Assembly: GCA_016234495.1 (NCBI GenBank)
Contig: JACRBI010000044.1
Span: 104,076-168,075, forward strand
Direction: 5' to 3'
Source of the DNA: Chloroflexota bacterium
GTDB lineage: Bacteria > Chloroflexota > Anaerolineae > Anaerolineales > Villigracilaceae
Length of the DNA: 64,000 nt
The notes under the pieces were generated by a model, which saw nothing but the letters and a program-made list of their open reading frames with translations, searched no databases and was not told where the DNA came from. This document shows, in pieces, positions 62,333 to 64,000 of the stretch; within the stretch, counting starts at the first letter, position 1; every line of letters begins with the position of its first letter. Made by a program: the position numbers and the translations under genes.

Positions 62333-62569
62333 TTATTTCTGGTCTTCAACGCCGATCCAAAGATGGCCGGGCATGACGGGCTTATAAGGGCGGATGGTGA
62401 GCTTGCCCAATTCAAATTGCTTTTGGCCGGTGTCCAACATGCTGGGGTGAACAAGGCAAATATCCGGGATACGTCCGAATTTTTTCTTGTAATAATCCAT
62501 GGCCTTTTGGATCTTTACGCTCAATGTGGTGCGCGGATCGTTGTCAAACCATAACATTCCGGTGTGCAT
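62333..62569 (-). CDS. Small protein of unknown function
   Basis: 78 residues: HTGMLWFDNDPRTTLSVKI, AMDYYKKKFGRIPDICLVHPSML and TIRPYKPVMPGHLWIGVED. The composition is protein-like with a helix-strand pattern, and the frame is closed by a good terminator, so it is likely real. No family recognised. It begins 15 bases after the ATPase gene and is probably co-transcribed with it, so a joint function is plausible. Confidence 0.7.
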   Translation of the reverse strand: MHTGMLWFDNDPRTTLSVKIQKAMDYYKKKFGRIPDICLVHPSMLDTGQKQFELGKLTIRPYKPVMPGHLWIGVEDQK

Positions 62570-62584
62570 ATTGTTTTCCTTTCT

Positions 62585-63370
62585 CTAATCACTTGCTGGA
62601 ACCCAAAAGTTCAGCCAGTTACTTCCTTCCCGCATTGTGAATTGAGAGCCTGCGGTGAGGTCATCGAGTGCTTTGTTGGGATTGCCTGTCAATAAAGTTG
62701 AGTCGTTTGAGTTGCGTGTGCGGCCAAACAAGCGTGTGCGGAAGAAGTCTAGCCAGGGTTCAATGGTTTTTGCGCGGTGCGAGTTAATTGTCACAATGGG
62801 CCATACCCGGCGGCTGGGTCCGCGCAGCAGAAGCCAGCGCAGGTTTTGTTCCGTTTGCTGACTCAGTTGGGTGACTGGTTCCAGGTTGTCGATTATAAGC
62901 AAGATGGATTGCTGGTTACCTTTGTTGTTGTGAGCCCATGTAACGAGCGATTGCAGTAAGTCTTCGGCTGTTGGGTCCAGGGTGGCATAAATCCCAGCAT
63001 TGTTTTGGTGTCCACGAAACCCATCCCATTCGTTTGGGTATTGCGTGATTACACTGTACTGCACTTCGGATGGCGTGTGGTGCTGCTCTGAGGCGCTGGT
63101 GATAACTTGCAGGAGGGAAGTCTTTCCGCAGGCTTGATCGCCGCAAATGAGAATCGGTCCCGGTATGGGGTCGTACAGATTCAACAAGACAGGCAGACCG
63201 TCCTCTGCGAGACCTAGGAATGCGGCTTCGCGAGGCAGGGGAGACGCATTAGCGAGGACTGAACTCAAAGTGGGCAGACCAGCCATGGGCGGAGTCCGAT
63301 GCGCCTGCTCTTCTTCAGCAAGTTCGGTTAATGCGTCGATCATAAGTGAGAGGTGATTGGTAGTATTCAT
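62585..63370 (-). CDS. P-loop ATPase of unknown function
   Basis: 261 residues. Walker A is GDQACGKTS (77-85) and Walker B is LLIIDN (157-162); a sensor-like Ser-rich segment TINSHRAKT follows at about 205. The N-terminal 60 residues are helical and the region FLGLAEDGLPVLLNLYDPIPGPILICG resembles the domain before the P-loop in FtsK/HerA-type ATPases. The C-terminal end is beta-rich. ATG 63370 is preferred to 63403. It forms an operon with the small protein downstream, divergent from the tRNA-tuf unit. Confidence 0.7.
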   Translation of the reverse strand: MNTTNHLSLMIDALTELAEEEQAHRTPPMAGLPTLSSVLANASPLPREAAFLGLAEDGLPVLLNLYDPIPGPILICGDQACGKTSLLQVITSASEQHHTPSEVQYSVITQYPNEWDGFRGHQNNAGIYATLDPTAEDLLQSLVTWAHNNKGNQQSILLIIDNLEPVTQLSQQTEQNLRWLLLRGPSRRVWPIVTINSHRAKTIEPWLDFFRTRLFGRTRNSNDSTLLTGNPNKALDDLTAGSQFTMREGSNWLNFWVPASD

Positions 63371-63466
63371 TATCAGAACATCTGTTCTATATATTACTTC
63401 CAAAGGTTTCCATTGTCAAGGTTTGAGTTGACCCGAATCGATTTTTCCTGAAAACACAATAAATCA

Positions 63467-63494
63467 TTGACGCTGTGGACTGTTTTGGTATAAT
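63467..63494 (+). promoter_or_regulatory. Promoter of the tRNA-tuf operon
   Basis: TTGACG (63467-63472), 16-base spacer, perfect TATAAT (63489-63494), then GTCCTGCTTAATC to the first tRNA. A strong stable-RNA type promoter. Confidence 0.85.
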
Positions 63495-63512
63495 CGTCCT
63501 GCTTAATCCCCC

Positions 63513-63585
63513 GCCGACGTAGCTCAATCGGCAGAGCACCCGCCTTGTAAGCGGGAGGTTACGAGTTCGATTCTCGTCGTCGGCT
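63513..63585 (+). tRNA. tRNA-Thr (anticodon UGU)
   Basis: 73 bases. Acceptor GCCGACG pairs with CGTCGGC, the D-loop has AGCTCAATCGGCAGAGC, the anticodon loop TTGTAAG reads TGT, and the T-arm is ACGAGTTCGATTCTCGT. Discriminator T; CCA not encoded. Confidence 0.97.
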
Positions 63586-63639
63586 CTGTGGTCTCTGATT
63601 GATGAATTAATCGGTTGGCGATCAGCAAAAATAATATCT

Positions 63640-63722
63640 GGGCAGTTACCCAAGTGGCCAAAGGGGACTGACTGTAAATCAGTTGTCAGAAGACTTCGGA
63701 GGTTCGAATCCTTCACTGCCCA
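63640..63722 (+). tRNA. tRNA-Tyr (anticodon GUA)
   Basis: 83 bases, class II with a long variable arm (CAGAAGACTTCGGA). Acceptor GGGCAGT pairs with ACTGCCC, anticodon loop CTGTAAA reads GTA, T-arm GGTTCGAATCC. Discriminator A; CCA not encoded. Confidence 0.96.
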
Positions 63723-63753
63723 CTACCGGAAGAATTTCCGGTCAGCACGTTAA

Positions 63754-63826
63754 GCCCTCATAGCTCAGTCGGTAGAGCACGCCCTTGGTAAGGGCGAGGT
63801 CACGAGTTCGAGTCTCGTTGAGGGCT
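63754..63826 (+). tRNA. tRNA-Thr (anticodon GGU)
   Basis: 73 bases. GCCCTCA pairs with TGAGGGC; anticodon loop TTGGTAA reads GGT; T-arm CACGAGTTCGAGTCTCGT. A CCGGAA/TTCCGG hairpin lies between it and tRNA-Tyr and may guide processing. Confidence 0.97.
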
Positions 63827-63874
63827 CAGTTGCTGAAAAGCATTCTTGTCTAACTTAAAAAGGAGTTATAGAAA

Positions 63875-64000
63875 ATGGCGAAGGTAAAATTTGACCGCAG
63901 CAAGCCACATCTGAATGTGGGGACCATGGGGCACATTGACCATGGGAAAACGACCTTGACAGCCGCGATCACGAAAGTGGCTGGTTTTTCTGGTCAGGCT
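63875..64000 (+). CDS. tuf: Elongation factor Tu, 3' end outside the window
   Basis: The first 42 codons are [37 protein letters not shown] and on, with the G1 P-loop GHIDHGKT (from residue 19). EF-Tu brings aminoacyl-tRNA to the ribosome. AAGGAG lies at 63860-63865, ahead of ATG 63875. tRNA-Thr, tRNA-Tyr, tRNA-Thr then tuf matches the order of the thrU-tyrU-glyT-thrT-tufB operon of E. coli, here without a tRNA-Gly gene. Confidence 0.97.
   Translation, partial: MAKVKFDRSKPHLNVGTMGHIDHGKTTLTAAITKVAGFSGQA

Overview
The window reads as a stretch of bacterial chromosome from a Chloroflexota lineage, most likely class Anaerolineae. This is an inference from gene content and style; no rRNA is present to settle it. 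Supporting signs are very long PAS/GAF hybrid histidine kinases, a Ser/Thr kinase fused to a formylglycine-enzyme-like (FGE) domain, an AroK-AroB fusion, a deazaflavin (F420)-type nitroreductase, a threonine synthase with a zinc ribbon, start codons lying directly behind a TATAAT box, and many short palindromic repeats between and inside genes. GC is moderate and fairly even, with a few AT-richer genes (50585-51862, 55237-56628). No prophage, insertion sequence or CRISPR array was seen.

Layout. 1-12274: a plus-strand signalling operon with a sensor kinase cut by the window edge, a double receiver, a 2560-residue hybrid kinase, an HD-GYP response regulator and a cupin. 12301-18197: an SMP-30-type lactonase, a divergent methyltransferase, a three-gene hydroxyproline catabolic set (DapA-type deaminase, epimerase, FAD dehydrogenase) and a DUF433/DUF5615 toxin-antitoxin-like pair. 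18282-26511: kinase-FGE fusion, GT39 membrane glycosyltransferase, cupin, rsmG, DUF4349 lipoprotein, phosphoesterase and coaBC. 26621-36046: an almost complete aromatic amino acid operon (aroH, two DAHP synthases, tyrA, aroA, aroE, aroC, aroKB, aroQ) behind a promoter, an aromatic-rich leader peptide and an intrinsic terminator, which together form an attenuator. 36043-44220: esterase, MFS, metallo-hydrolase, SPFH protein, a conserved unknown, then thrC, rny and recX on the minus strand. 44221-44677: a structured non-coding stretch. 44678-54701: malic enzyme-phosphotransacetylase, MFS, FmdB zinc ribbon, a SelW-like selenoprotein with in-frame UGA, trpS, dtd, membrane protein, nitroreductase, cold-shock protein, a DHOD-like protein and a CoA transferase. 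54807-63370: DUF2200, propeller protein, NADP reductase, an M16 peptidase pair, acpS and an ATPase. 63467-64000: tRNA-Thr, tRNA-Tyr, tRNA-Thr and the start of tuf.

The main themes for follow-up are: (1) the attenuator of the aromatic operon, whose leader peptide carries eight aromatic residues in ten codons and sits almost at the predicted transcription start; (2) at least ten families of short palindromic repeats that lie between genes, often contain the stop codon of the upstream gene, and in several conserved metabolic genes (hydroxyproline epimerase, aroA, aroE, aroC, aroKB, kinase-FGE, MFS) occur in frame inside the coding sequence, resembling Rickettsia palindromic elements; (3) a CxxU selenoprotein that a standard gene caller would truncate; (4) several genes whose -10 box lies only 6-10 bases before the start codon, suggesting leaderless mRNAs.
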